Assembly: GCA_030278955.1 (NCBI GenBank)
Contig: JAOANR010000002.1
Location: forward strand, 14,220,238 to 14,284,237
Origin: Hygrophila difformis
Taxonomy: Eukaryota > Streptophyta > Magnoliopsida > Lamiales > Acanthaceae
Reading direction: 5' to 3'
DNA: 64,000 nt
This document shows, piece by piece, positions 22,675-33,703 of the stretch (position 1 is its first letter; each line of letters opens with the position of its first letter). The notes under the pieces are model-generated. The model ran no database searches. It worked only from the letters and a program-made list of their open reading frames with translations, and had not been told where the DNA came from. Position numbers and translations under genes: made by a program.

Positions 22675-23301
22675 CTGCGAACACCCAATATCAATGGTAA
22701 GGCTAATTACCAACACATTAATTCACAAGTAGAAATACGTAAAGACATCACAAATATAGAGTCCGAACGGGGAAAATCTAGGAGGGTTTTAGACCCAATA
22801 GTTTACCAATACCTATTGGAAGAGAATCAAACCAAGGAATGTGACCAAACAAATTCAAAAACCCATTGTGGCATTTCGTCGAACACCTTATGTGCGCAAT
22901 AAATTAAGTTAAAAAATTTGCTTGTAAACACATGGCAACTAACCACAAAACCAAACTATTACTTGAACGACGAATCATAGTCACAAGTGTCAACAAACAA
23001 CACCAACGAAACCACTTTTACACCAATAACACCAACAAAATCGGAAATTTCATAGTTTCCCTAAAAATCCAAATTCTAGCAAGAAATTCCACAACTTAGG
23101 TATGTATATTCATACCATTACTTCCTAAACAATAGAAATGGCACCAAAATACTACATAAACTCACTAATTCGCAAGAATTAAGCCGAAAACTACAAATCC
23201 CCAATTTACATGCCAAAACCCTAATTTCATAATTCACCCAAAAATCTAACAAATCAAGGCATAAAAATTGAAATTGGCAAGTGGAAATAGGAGATACTTA
23301 C
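22675..23301 (-). other. Predicted 5'UTR intron of the antisense gene (element III)
   Basis: On the minus strand TTGTAAG|GTAAGTATC (donor at 23301) to GTGTTCGCAG|GATG (acceptor at 22675), 627 nt and AT-rich. It has recognisable similarity to the 622-nt intron in element I, for example CACTT.C.AATTTCAA.TTTTATG near the donor. Confidence 0.75.
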
Positions 23302-23563
23302 CTTACAAAGAGAAATCGAAGTCGAAACCGGAAGAATATGAGCACGGAAGAACGAAATTGAGAGGAAGTTGGGAGGAATTTCGGAAGTGAAAGGGGTGAA
23401 ATGGTTCGCGCGGGGCTCGAGCCCAATTTACACACCCTGCTGTGACCGCGCGGACCCCGCGCGCTGAACCCCACTTTAGCGCGCGGACCCCGCGCGGGTC
23501 ACGAAAATTAAAATTTTTTTTATTTTTTTTATTTTCTTCTTATTTTTCCCCTCCGCTGCCTCG
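23302..23563 (-). promoter_or_regulatory. Leader and GCGCG-rich putative promoter of the antisense gene (element III)
   Basis: A C/T-rich leader up to about 23400, then GCGCGG/GCGCGC repeats at 23405-23505, then a T-rich tract to about 23545. Arrangement parallels 5082-5300 in element I. The junction to pol is near 23564. Confidence 0.5.
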
Positions 23564-25566
23564 CAAAATACGAGTGGGCCGAAGCGTGTGAGACTGCGTT
23601 TCAAGAATTGAAGAAACGACTCACAACCACACCCGTATTGACTCTACCATCCGAGAATGGTGACTTCGAAGTTTATAGCGATGCTTCGAAGGAAGGTTTA
23701 GGTTGCGTCTTGATGCAAGACTCGAGAGTCGTAGCGTATGCATCACGCCAACTAAAACCTCACGAGGAGAATTATCCGACACATGACCTTGAGTTGGCAG
23801 TGGTCGTTTTCGCTCTAAAGATATGGAGACATTATCTTTATGGGCGGAAGTGTCGAATGTTCACCGACCACAAGAGCTTAAAATATATATTCACTCAGAA
23901 GGAATTGAATTTGAGACAGCGAAGGTGGTTGGAACTTATTAAAGACTACGATTTAGAGATAGCATACCACGAAGGGAAGGCGAATGTGGTAGCCGATGCC
24001 CTAAGTCGAAAAACCCAACACGTGACAAACTCGTTGGTAATTCCGCCGGGATTGTACATGGAGTTAGCAAGATTGGAGTTAGAACTTGTGCATCATGGCA
24101 CAGTAAGTGAAACGATCAACGCGATGGTCGTAGAAACTCCAATATTGGACGAGATTTGACTCGCTAAACCGGGCGACGCGAAATTGGAGAAGATAAGGGG
24201 GTATATTGCCGAAGGAAAGGCAATAGGATTTGCTGTCCTCGAGGATGGAAGCATCCGTTTTAAAGGGAGATGGTGTGTGCCCCTTGAATGTGCCGAGTTG
24301 AAGTAAAGGTTGATGGAAGAAGGGCACAACACGCCATATTCCGTACATCCCGGAGGTGACAAGCTATACAAAGATCTAAAGAAGATCTATTGGTGGCCGG
24401 GAATGAAGAAGGAAGTGGCAAACTTCGTAGCGAAATGTCTCACCTGCCAAAAGGTTAAAGCAGTGCGACATAAACCCTTAGGATTGATGCAACCACTAGA
24501 GATTCCAAGTTGGAAGTGGGATAGCATCTCAATGGACTTTGTCTCGGGATTACCCCGATCACCTAAAGGCATGAACAAGATTTGGGTGATTGTGGATAGG
24601 CTAACGAAGACAGCCATATTTATCCCGATGAAGGACACGTGGACTATGGACCAATTGGCCCGAGCCTACATTGATAATGTGGTACGACGACATGGAGTAC
24701 CACATGATATCATTTCCGATAGAGACAGTAGATTTGTCTCTCATTTTTGGACGGAGTTACAAAAAGCTCTCGGTACTCAAATCAAAATGAGCACCGCATT
24801 CCACCCAATGACGGATGGACAAACCGAGAGGACAATCAAACACTAGAAGACATGCTGAGAGCATGTGTGTTGGAATTCAAAGGGAATTGGGAATCTCATT
24901 TACCCTTAATTGAGTTTTCCTATAATAATAGCTACCATGCTAGCATCGGCATGGCACCATTCGAGGCATTGTATGGACGAAAGTGCTGAAGCCTATTGAG
25001 CTGGGAAGAAAACGATAAGTCCGTGGTGGTTGGACCACAACTTATCGAAGACATGGCTCAACAAATCAAAGTGATTCAAGGGAAAATGAAAGCCGCTCAA
25101 GACCGTCAAAAGAGTTACGCCGACGTGAGACGACGAGACCTAGAATTTCAAGTGGGGGATAGGGTCATGCTAAAGATATCGCCCATGAAGGGGGTGATGC
25201 GCTTTGGCAAACGAGGGAAGTTAAGTCCTCGATACATAGGACCTTACGAAATTCTAGAACGAGTCGGAACTCTAGCTTACCGACTGGCTTTACCGCCACA
25301 ATTAGATCGAGTTCATAATGTCTTCCATGTCTCACAACTAAAGAAGTATGTGCCGGACCCGACACACGTACTTCAACCGGAGATAATTGAGCTCGATGAA
25401 GATTTGACTTATGAAGAAGTCCCAGTGCGTATTCTCGACACTAAGGAACGAGTAACGAGGAACAAAACCGTTAGAATGATCAAGGTTCTTTGGTCAAACC
25501 ACGAAAGTGAGAGAACGCTACCCGACATTGTTCCAAACCGACACCGACACAGTTATGGGGACATAA
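23564..25566 (+). pseudogene. RNaseH-integrase-chromodomain remnant (element III)
   Basis: Begins abruptly at the [18 protein letters not shown] boundary before RNaseH, so RT and everything upstream are gone. RNase[17 protein letters not shown] (23660-23710) and FTDHKSL (about 23860). Integrase: zinc HHCC with [10 protein letters not shown] and CLTCQKVK (24345-24455), core MDFVSG and ISDRDSRF, then GQTERTI. Breaks: TGA at about 24157 (CGA in relatives), TAA at 24304 (CAA), a one-base deletion near 24837, TGA near 24987 (CGA), and a 32-bp deletion in the chromodomain near 25512. The terminal GT-stop is at 25566. Confidence 0.92.
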
Positions 25567-25750
25567 CTGCAATCTTAAGGGGGAGAGAATGTCATACCAC
25601 CTATTTTTAGTGCATCTTTGTAAACTTTTGAACTACGTTATGGCTTGATCCCTTCACCGGGTACGTAGGCAGCTTAGAAGTCTTAATTCTAAGTTCAGTC
25701 ACAAAATAATAAAACAAACAAAAGACCTGAGCACGAGAAAAGCCGAAACA
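25567..25750 (+). other. 3' non-coding spacer of element III
   Basis: Conserved among the Tekay units (GCTTGATCCCTTCACCGG and a TACGTAGGCAGCTTAGAA motif). No coding sequence seen. Confidence 0.7.
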
Positions 25751-25789
25751 CAACTTCGAGGACGAAGTTGATTCTTAAGGAGGGTAGAC
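25751..25789 (+). promoter_or_regulatory. Pre-PPT hairpin and polypurine tract (element III)
   Basis: CAACTTCG, loop AGGA, CGAAGTTG at 25751-25770 forms a perfect 8-bp stem. AAGGAGGGTAGAC at 25777-25789 abuts the 3' LTR and would prime plus-strand DNA. Confidence 0.85.
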
Positions 25790-28379
25790 TGTAATACCCG
25801 AGAATTTTACAACATAAATAAATAAATAAATACAATAAATAAATAAATAAATACATAAATATAATAAATAACTAAATAAACAAATAAATCAGTAAATACA
25901 TTAAATAAATAAATATAGAGGAAATAAGAAATGAAATTAATTAAAAGAGATTTAATTAAAGTTAAATAAGTCGTTACATGGGTACCCGACCCGATGTACA
26001 TGAACTCGAGAATTCGAAACCAAAACGTGACATTTGATCCGAAAGAAATAACGACATGAAATAGGAACCCGAAGAGAATCCGGAAATTGGAATCCGAGAG
26101 CATAGAGGGATAGAAACCCGAAAGAGAGGCGGAAAAGCACGACGGATCGCACGACCCGCCCGGACCGAAGTCCAGGCGCTAGTCGCGCGCTAATATCGGG
26201 AAACGCGCGCCAACCCCGCGCCACACGACAGATTCACCCGTTGCGTGAATATCTCGCCCGAACGCGGATTTTTCGACTTTCGGTTGAACGTCTCTCGACT
26301 CAAGACCCTTAGGGTCAGACTTTGGATGCCCTAGGACTTAGACATCTATAAATAAACCCCCTCGGAAGCCTAAACTCTTTTTCAAAACCCTACGATACTC
26401 TCTATACACAAAAGTCGAAATCCCGGAGTCAACGGAGGCACCAAACGGAGACAGCGGCAGTTTGGACGAAATCCGGAAGATCTCCAACGTTGTGGTAAGC
26501 TCTAGTCCGATAAATCCTTTCACGTTTCAATCCGAAAACGGATTCTAACCTCGTTTCTTTTCCCTCTACACCCCATATCGGATCTAGAACGGAGAACCCG
26601 ACAAGCGGAGAGGAGAAACGGTGAACTGGAAGCCACGCCTCCGAAATAGACATCCCGGACGTTCACAAATCAGTAAGTTAACTCTTACATGGTTTTGGGA
26701 AGAATTAAAACGTTCGAAACTAAAAGATTTAACAAGAAAGCGTAAATCTGCCAACTTATATTTTCTTCCGACGCAACAGTTTTGATGAATTTTTCCGAAC
26801 CTTAAAACGATTTCAAATGTAAAAACTTAAAACACGAAAAACGTTCCTAAGGCTGAGATCTATCTACTGTAAATTTTTGAGAATTTTTAGAGACGATTTG
26901 ATATGCGAAAACCAACCGAAACCGAACTGCTTGAATCTAGATCTTGAAATTCTTGACAGAACTTAGGTCCGATCTTGATCACGTTTTTGACATAGGTTCC
27001 AGACCGATTTAGACTTTGGCCGAACATGAAAGTTGTAGATAATTGTCTTAAGATGGTCTCTGTAAAATTTCATCAAATTTGGAGTTGAATTGCTATGGTA
27101 GAATTTGAAATCTTTAAACTGTGATACATTAGATTCGGACAGAATTGTACTTCAGCGAAAATTGGTGTTTTTGACCTATTTAGGTGTCTCGGATTGAAAA
27201 CGTTAAAACACGAAAGTTGTAGATCTCGACGTTTCTGAGTCAGTCGTGAAATTTTGCAATTTTTGGAATTAAATCTGAATTTAGACGAATTTTAGAGTAA
27301 ACTGAGGTTTACCGGAAATCAAATCTTGAAATCTTGTTGAAATATGAAATTAACCTTTAGGGTTGAAATGAGATGAAATATGATTTGTAAATAGATTAAA
27401 TTGAAGTCAGATTTTTGAAATTAAATCCCCTTACAAACTTGATAAATTAAAATTAGGGGTGAGTGCTCTGCAGGGTGCCCCGCTAACGATTCACTTCGTG
27501 CCTTAATGGACGATGGTGACCCCGCGCGCTAAACTTGAGATATGATATTGCCTAAACGGCGAAATATAGAGCCTACACTCTCGAGAATATCCACATGGGT
27601 TTCCCGAGGCTCCGGAGTGGTACTGGGTATGGCTGATACGGTTGCGGCTGCCGGGCTACCGGCTAAACTTGTTGACATCGCGATGCTATCGTGAAACTTT
27701 GAAATACCGAATCTAGGATGTAATGGAGATATTAAAATTAAATTAAATTAGATTAAATCATGCTTGTTGTCCAATTAAATTACTTAAATGCTTTATTTAA
27801 ATTATGGCTTTTATTTTAACTCATGCGAGACGTGTTGTTAAATAAAGCTCTGAAATAAATTATGCTATTGGATAGTTGATTAGATTAAATTGAATATTAT
27901 GCTATTATCATGCTTTTATTTAATTATTAAAATTAATGGCTTTTAAACCCTACGATCATGCATGTGTTAACTTACTCAGCAAGTTGTGCTGACCAAACTA
28001 TTTTTATCCCTTTTCTTACAGAGTATGTGGAATGAGCATGTGTGAGCACGATCCATGCATGGGATTTTGGGAAACATTATTTTGTTTTTAAATTCGTGCA
28101 CTAGACTATATTATGAACGGGCCTGTTTAACCCGTGGTTTGGCCATGTCGGCCCTATTTACTTTTTCCACTGCAATACTATACTTAAATATTATTTCCGC
28201 TGCGTTATGATATTATTATTTTCGACTTATATTGTATGGGCTGTTTTGAATGCTTTAAGTGTTTTAAACACTGCAATACCTAGCCTTGCATCTCTTTAGT
28301 GAGCCGGAGAAACCGTGTCTTACTAGGGAGGTGTGGCGGTGACACCCCAACCTGGGTTATCAAAAACCGGGGTGTTACA
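25790..28379 (+). repeat. 3' LTR of element III
   Basis: 2590 bp, pairing with 17416-20009. TATA box at 26347-26354; predicted intron 26673-28021 (CTGAC branch point, TTTTCTTACAG). It lacks one of the two CGCGCGCT motifs present in the 5' LTR (near 26185). Followed by the AGAGC duplication. Confidence 0.95.
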
Positions 28380-28384
28380 AGAGC
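28380..28384 (+). repeat. Target site duplication of element III, right copy
   Basis: AGAGC, matching 17411-17415. Confidence 0.95.
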
Positions 28385-28993
28385 CGCCCAGGATCGGCAA
28401 AAGACATGCGCCGACTACAGAAGTCAAGAGGAAAAATACGAATATGAGATAATGTATCACCTACAAAAGGAGTAACGCGATTCGTTAAGTGTTATGAGCT
28501 AAGTCCTCATTGCATTGACCAATTGATATAATTATTCAAATTTCCAGAAAAATTACCTCGAGTTCATGACATATTTCCTGTATCGCAACTTAAGAATTAC
28601 TATCATCACTTTAAGAGGGTGATTCTATTAGAGAATATTGAAGTAGATGAGGACCTTACTCATGAAGAGAGACCAGTCAAGATCCTGGATACTAAATAGT
28701 GAACGATGCAATGCCTATCTACTTGCATGGTCAAATCCAATGGCCAAACCATGACGAGAATGATGTCACGTGGGAAACTGAGGTAGAATTGCATGCCAAA
28801 TATCTAAAACTATTTCATGAAACCGATTCAGCTATAGGGACATAGCTGTGAAAACAAGTGGGGAGGATATCATAACCCTACAGAGAATAACCTAAGAAAA
28901 GTTCTAATTATGTGCAAGTCTTACTTAGTCTAGTCTTGCAATAGTTATTTCAGTAAACTTCGAGGACGAAGTTTGTTTTTAAGGAGGGTAGAT
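28385..28993 (+). pseudogene. Decayed pol 3' end, copy B continued
   Basis: Resumes the integrase C-terminal region exactly where 17415 stopped, with AAQDRQKTCAD-type text, then decayed chromodomain text and AIGT-stop near 28844. The pre-PPT hairpin (AAACTTCG, AGGA, CGAAGTTT) is at 28955-28974 and the polypurine tract AAGGAGGGTAGAT at 28981-28993. Confidence 0.85.
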
Positions 28994-31030
28994 TGTAATA
29001 CCCTAAAATTTATTACGTTAATAATATTTTCTAAAGAAATAATTCTAAATTATTTCTTATGAAACTAAATTTAAGTTGGGAAATAAATTAATATGTCCCA
29101 TGATATAAGACTATTTGAAGGCAAATGAATTATTTTCCGAGGGAATATAATTTAGTTACTAGAGAAATATATTTTCTCAAGGAAAAGTATTCAATGATGC
29201 ACAATCATTTTTCAAGGAAAAATAATAGAAATATATGTTGGTAAGAGGAATATCAAGATAAATATATTTTCCAAAGGAAAAATATTGAAAGATGTATGAG
29301 ATATATTTTCCAAGGGAAAATATTTTATCAATGGGAAATGAATATTTGATAATAGTATTAATTAGGTATTATTTTTCTAACAACTTTTATATTACGTATA
29401 GTTAATTTTTCTATTTAACATAAAATTATCAATAACCTATTGGTAGTAATGTGACATGTTGTTTTATATTTCATGGGTTCCAATCCTATTATTTACAAAA
29501 TATTTTTGCTAAGGTAATAATAAATAAGTTTTAAAATAGTGTAATGAACATAATCAGCTCAAGAAAATAAATAGTCCAATGCAGCAATTCAGCTCAATAA
29601 AAAGAATTCAGCTACCGAAAATAAAACAAAGACGAAAAAAAATACGTACAATATAACGGCCTTTGTGCAGATTTATGTGGTAACGAATAAAATAGTACAT
29701 ATAAAACAGAAATGAAAAGCAAATGTACACCAGGCAAAATCTCTGCAAAACACTTCATCAAAGCTACGGAAGAGGCTGACAATTCATCAAAGCTAGTTGT
29801 ATAAAAAAAAATGATAGAGTCACCGTCCTTCCACTATTATAAATAGATCATAGTCGAAAAAAATATACCCGAAAATGGTACATCTTTACGAAAATTTGAG
29901 TTATTGGTGCCTTTTTTTTTATGGGGAAGCTAAGTAGCTATCTTCGGAAGAAATTGTAAGTAAATTTTTGTTCTGTGGGCTTTGTCCCAATAATAGTTTT
30001 TGCATGTTTAAATTCCTTCGTGTTTTAATAATTCTAGGGTTTATTCATGTAAGTAATTTATGCAGAGGTTATGTCCCATTATGTATTTAAATATTTTGGG
30101 CTAGGCCATGCATGTGGAATATTAAATTTCAATGTATGGCATGTGAATTATTGAATTATTATTATGCGAGATATACCCCAGAGGTGGATATCTTCGTGAG
30201 ATATTTCGTGGGTTCTCCAAGGGATTCCCATGAACAGGATTGTGTTTGACCAAGGGTCTCACAGTCATTTTTTAGATCGCAAGGTAGGGTCATCCTTGTG
30301 TACTCATATTTTGACTACGGTCATTATGAGGGCATGCTAGGTCCTATGAGATACCCCGGGTGTAGGCATCATAGTCGAGCTACATGTGGATTGAATTATT
30401 GCAACTGGTTTGACATGTCATTTACTGTTGAGTAATATTAAATTATTTTTGTCCAAGGGACAATAATTTATTTGCTCAGCCAGTGGGCTGATAAATTTTA
30501 CTTACTCCTTTTTACAGGGTTTGATATATGTGGACCCTACTATGAGGCATGGGCACGGGCATGGGTGTCAGTATCACTTTTACACTGGTTATTTAAATTA
30601 TCTTTTTATTAGCCATAAGATTGCCTTTTGAATAAAAAATATCATATTTGTCATATTTTGTAAACTCTGATATTTGACCCGAATAAAATACATTCCTTTA
30701 AATTTATTTAACCGTGCTTTCGCAAATTAGCTAGTAAAGTCTTATTTTTAAACTTTAGTTAATCTGAAAAAACAATTATTTTTACAGCGGTAAATTATAA
30801 TCGTCATATTTTATAAATTGTATTATATTATTCAAAAGATATATTTTAATAAATAATAAGTCAGTTTAAAGTATGTTAGAATTAAATTTAAAAACAGCCT
30901 TAGCGCTTTTCGATTAAGTTAGCAAATGCAAGGCAAATGCGAGCTTAATCGGGAGGCGTGGCGGTAGCAACCCCGGGTTCCCGTTGGTAACTTCCGCTGC
31001 AAAGCTGGGCGTGGAAACGGGGGTGTTACA
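28994..31030 (+). repeat. LTR at the right end of the decayed array (B2)
   Basis: 2037 bp, nearly identical to 10742-12782 and with the same ends. A copy of the 5-bp sequence TCCTG (31031-31035) is expected at the far left end of the array, outside the window. Confidence 0.93.
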
Positions 31031-31195
31031 TCCTGATTGCAAAATGAAGATGAAATTAAAAAGGAGGAAATAGGTACTTCCCTGGATTAAGTGGTGGCGC
31101 CCGCGGTGCCTATTGCTTGGCACAGAGGATCTCCAATATAGAGTCCATTTTCGCTTCAAGGCGAGCCTGAGATTCGGTCAATGTAGTTTGAGATT

Positions 31196-31200
31196 CTTTC
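31196..31200 (+). repeat. Target duplication of solo LTR 1, left copy
   Basis: CTTTC, repeated at 33699-33703. Confidence 0.95.
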
Positions 31201-33698
31201 TGTAATACCCGTGAATTTTCCATCATAAAATAAAACAATAACTAAATAAATAAATAATAAATAAAATAAATACCATAAATAATAAATGAATCCAGCAAAT
31301 AAAGAAATAAATAAAGATAAGGAAATGAGAAATGAGATTTTTACTTAAAAAGGAATTTAATTAAATAAAAGGATGGATTAAAGGTAAATAAATTATACAC
31401 CGAAACCCGACACTAATGAACTCGAGGATTCGAGTCCAAAACATCCAGTTAGACCCGAGAATAAATTTAGAGAGAAAGTAGAAACCCGAAGATACCCCGG
31501 AAATCGGAATTCGGGAGCATAGAGGGATAGAAACCCGAAAGAGAGGCGGAAAAGCACGACGGATCGCACGACCCGCCCGGACCGAAGTCCAGGCGAGTGC
31601 CGCGCGGTGGCCGCGCGGTCAAAGGGGAATCGCCGCGCCACGGCTGCGCCACCCCACAGATTCGTTAGTTGCGTGAATCTCTCGCCCGAACGCGGATTTT
31701 TCGACTTTCGGTTGAACATCTCTCGACCCAAGACCTTTAGGTCAGATGTTGGACGCCCTAGGGATTGAGAAATCTATAAATAAACCCCTTGGGAGCCCCA
31801 AACAAATTTACAAAACCCTACAACCTTCCATACGTTCGAAACCCTAAATTCGGAGTCAACGGAAAGCACCAAACGGAGGCAGCAGCTTTGGACGAAAATC
31901 CAAGGATCTCCAAACGTTGTGGTAAGCTCTAGTCCGATAAATCTTTTCACGTTTCAAACTGAAAACGGATTCTAACTTCGGTTCTTCTCTTCTACACCTC
32001 GTATTGGATCTAGATCGTAGAACCCGACGATCGGAGAGGAGAAACGGTGGACGGGAAGCCACGCCTTCGAATAGACGATCCCGGACATTCATAAACTCAG
32101 TAAGTTAACTCTTACATGGTTTTGGGATGAATTAAAACATTCGAAACTAAAAGATTAATAAGAAATCGAAAATCTGTCAATTATTACTTTCTACCGGCGC
32201 AACAGATTTGTTGAATTTTTCCGAACCTTAAAACGAACTCAAACGGAAAAACTTAAAACACGAAAAACGTTCCTAAGACTTAGATCTAGCTACTGTAAAA
32301 TTTTGAGAATTTTTGGAGTTGATTTGATATGTGAAAACCCACCGAAACCGAGCTGTTGAATCTAGATCTTGAAATCTTGAACAGAATTTAGGAATGATCT
32401 TGATCACGTTTTTGACATAGGATCTAGTCTGTTTTAGATCTTTGGCCGAGCATGAAAGTTGTAGATAAATGTCTTAAGATGATCTCTGTCAAATTTCGTT
32501 AAATTTGGAGTTGATTTGCTATGGTAGAATTCGAAATCTTTAAACTGAGTTATATGAAATTCGGACAGAACAGTACTTCTGTGAAAATTAGTGTTTTTGA
32601 CCTATTTTGGTATCTCGGATCGAAAAAGTTAAAACACGAAAGTTGTAGATCTCGACGTTTTGGAGTCAGTCGTGAAATTTCGGAATTTTTGAAATTAAAT
32701 CTGATTTTAGACAATTTTTAGAGTAAACTGTGGTTGACTGAGTCAAAACTTGAAATCTTGTTGAAACGGTGGAATTAGCCTTTGAGGTTGAAACGGATAG
32801 AAATACTTTGAAATACGATACATGAAACGAGAATATTAAAATATTTCGGGTTATGACTAAGCTAGACACTGTCAATGTTCTCTGCGGCTTGGGACATAAG
32901 AGTCCAAGTGTATGTCTAGGTTGACGTAAGAGCCCTAGCGAAACACTGATCGTATGGCTAGCGGACGGATTAACTCTAATTAAAAGATCTGTATTGACCA
33001 TGATACCTGTGGACATAAGAGCCCAGGCGTAAGGCTGGCGGACATAAGAGCCCTAGCGGTGGTGATCTGTAAAAGAATTGAAACGAGACATCGATGAGGG
33101 AACCCAATTAAGTCCTTGATAATTTGTATTTTTTCTAAATTATGGCAACTTATTTAATTACGTTGCAAGCTATATTGATGATCTTATGAATCAATGTCTT
33201 CTAAATTATGCGATTACGTGAATTGATTAAATTATGCACATATTTTCATTAAATTTAAATAAAGGCTTTGAAACCTCATAATCTAGTATGTGTTAACTTA
33301 CTCAGCACGTAGTGCTGACCAAAACCGTTTTTTTTTCCTGTTTCTTTCAGAGCCGAAGAATATGCATCATCATATGCATTCATGGGAATTTTGGGGAAAT
33401 GCTTTATTTGTAAATGATACGTTAGACTAGAAATTGCATGAACGGGCCTGTTTAACCCGTATTCTGGCCGTGTCGGCCCTACATTTAAATTCCGCTGCAT
33501 TATACTTATGTAAATATTATTTTCCGCTGCAACTTTAATGTACTATCTTTAAATTATATGTAAACGGGCTGTTTGAATGTTTAAATTCTGAAAAACCATA
33601 GCATTGCATCTCTTTAGCAAGCTCGGAGAAACCGTGTCTTGCTAGGGAGGTGTGGCGGTGACATCCCGACCTGGGTGACCAAAAACCGGGGTGTTACA
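31201..33698 (+). repeat. Solo LTR 1, inside the Athila 3' ORF
   Basis: A 2498-bp lone LTR (TGTAATACCCGTGAATTTT to GTGTTACA) flanked by CTTTC. The internal region was lost by LTR-LTR recombination. TATA box at 31775-31782; paired GCGCGGT motifs near 31600. Predicted intron 32100-33350 (CTGAC branch point, TTTCTTTCAG). It is related to, but clearly diverged from, the element III LTR and has its own hairpin array at 32888-33057. Confidence 0.95.
32888..33057 (+). repeat. Hairpin array in solo LTR 1
   Basis: Four copies of the loop core GACATAAGAG (GACGTAAGAG once), each between complementary arms: CTTGG/CCAAG (32888/32904), CTAGG/CCTAG (32916/32934), CCTG/CAGG (33006/33024) and GCTGG/CC-T-AGC with one bulge (33034/33052). 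The loop is constant and the stems vary, as in element I, but the loop sequence is unrelated. Confidence 0.75.
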
Positions 33699-33703
33699 CT
33701 TTC
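33699..33703 (+). repeat. Target duplication of solo LTR 1, right copy
   Basis: CTTTC, matching 31196-31200. Confidence 0.95.

Larger units (their letters stand above)
17416..28379 (+). mobile_element. Element III: complete non-autonomous Tekay-like element with antisense cargo
   Basis: Bounded by AGAGC target duplications. Order: 5' LTR 17416-20009, primer site, minisatellite, ORF0, antisense gene with intron, RNaseH-integrase remnant, pre-PPT hairpin, polypurine tract, 3' LTR 25790-28379. It has the plan of element I but a different LTR family, so the two are old relatives rather than recent copies. Over the first 400 bp the LTR pair differs at about 8 positions by eye, suggesting a moderate age. 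Confidence 0.95.

Noticed and set aside
23464..23563. LTR boundary or separate small transposon at the antisense promoter of element III
   Set aside because: No TG...CA ends, terminal repeats or target duplication could be found.
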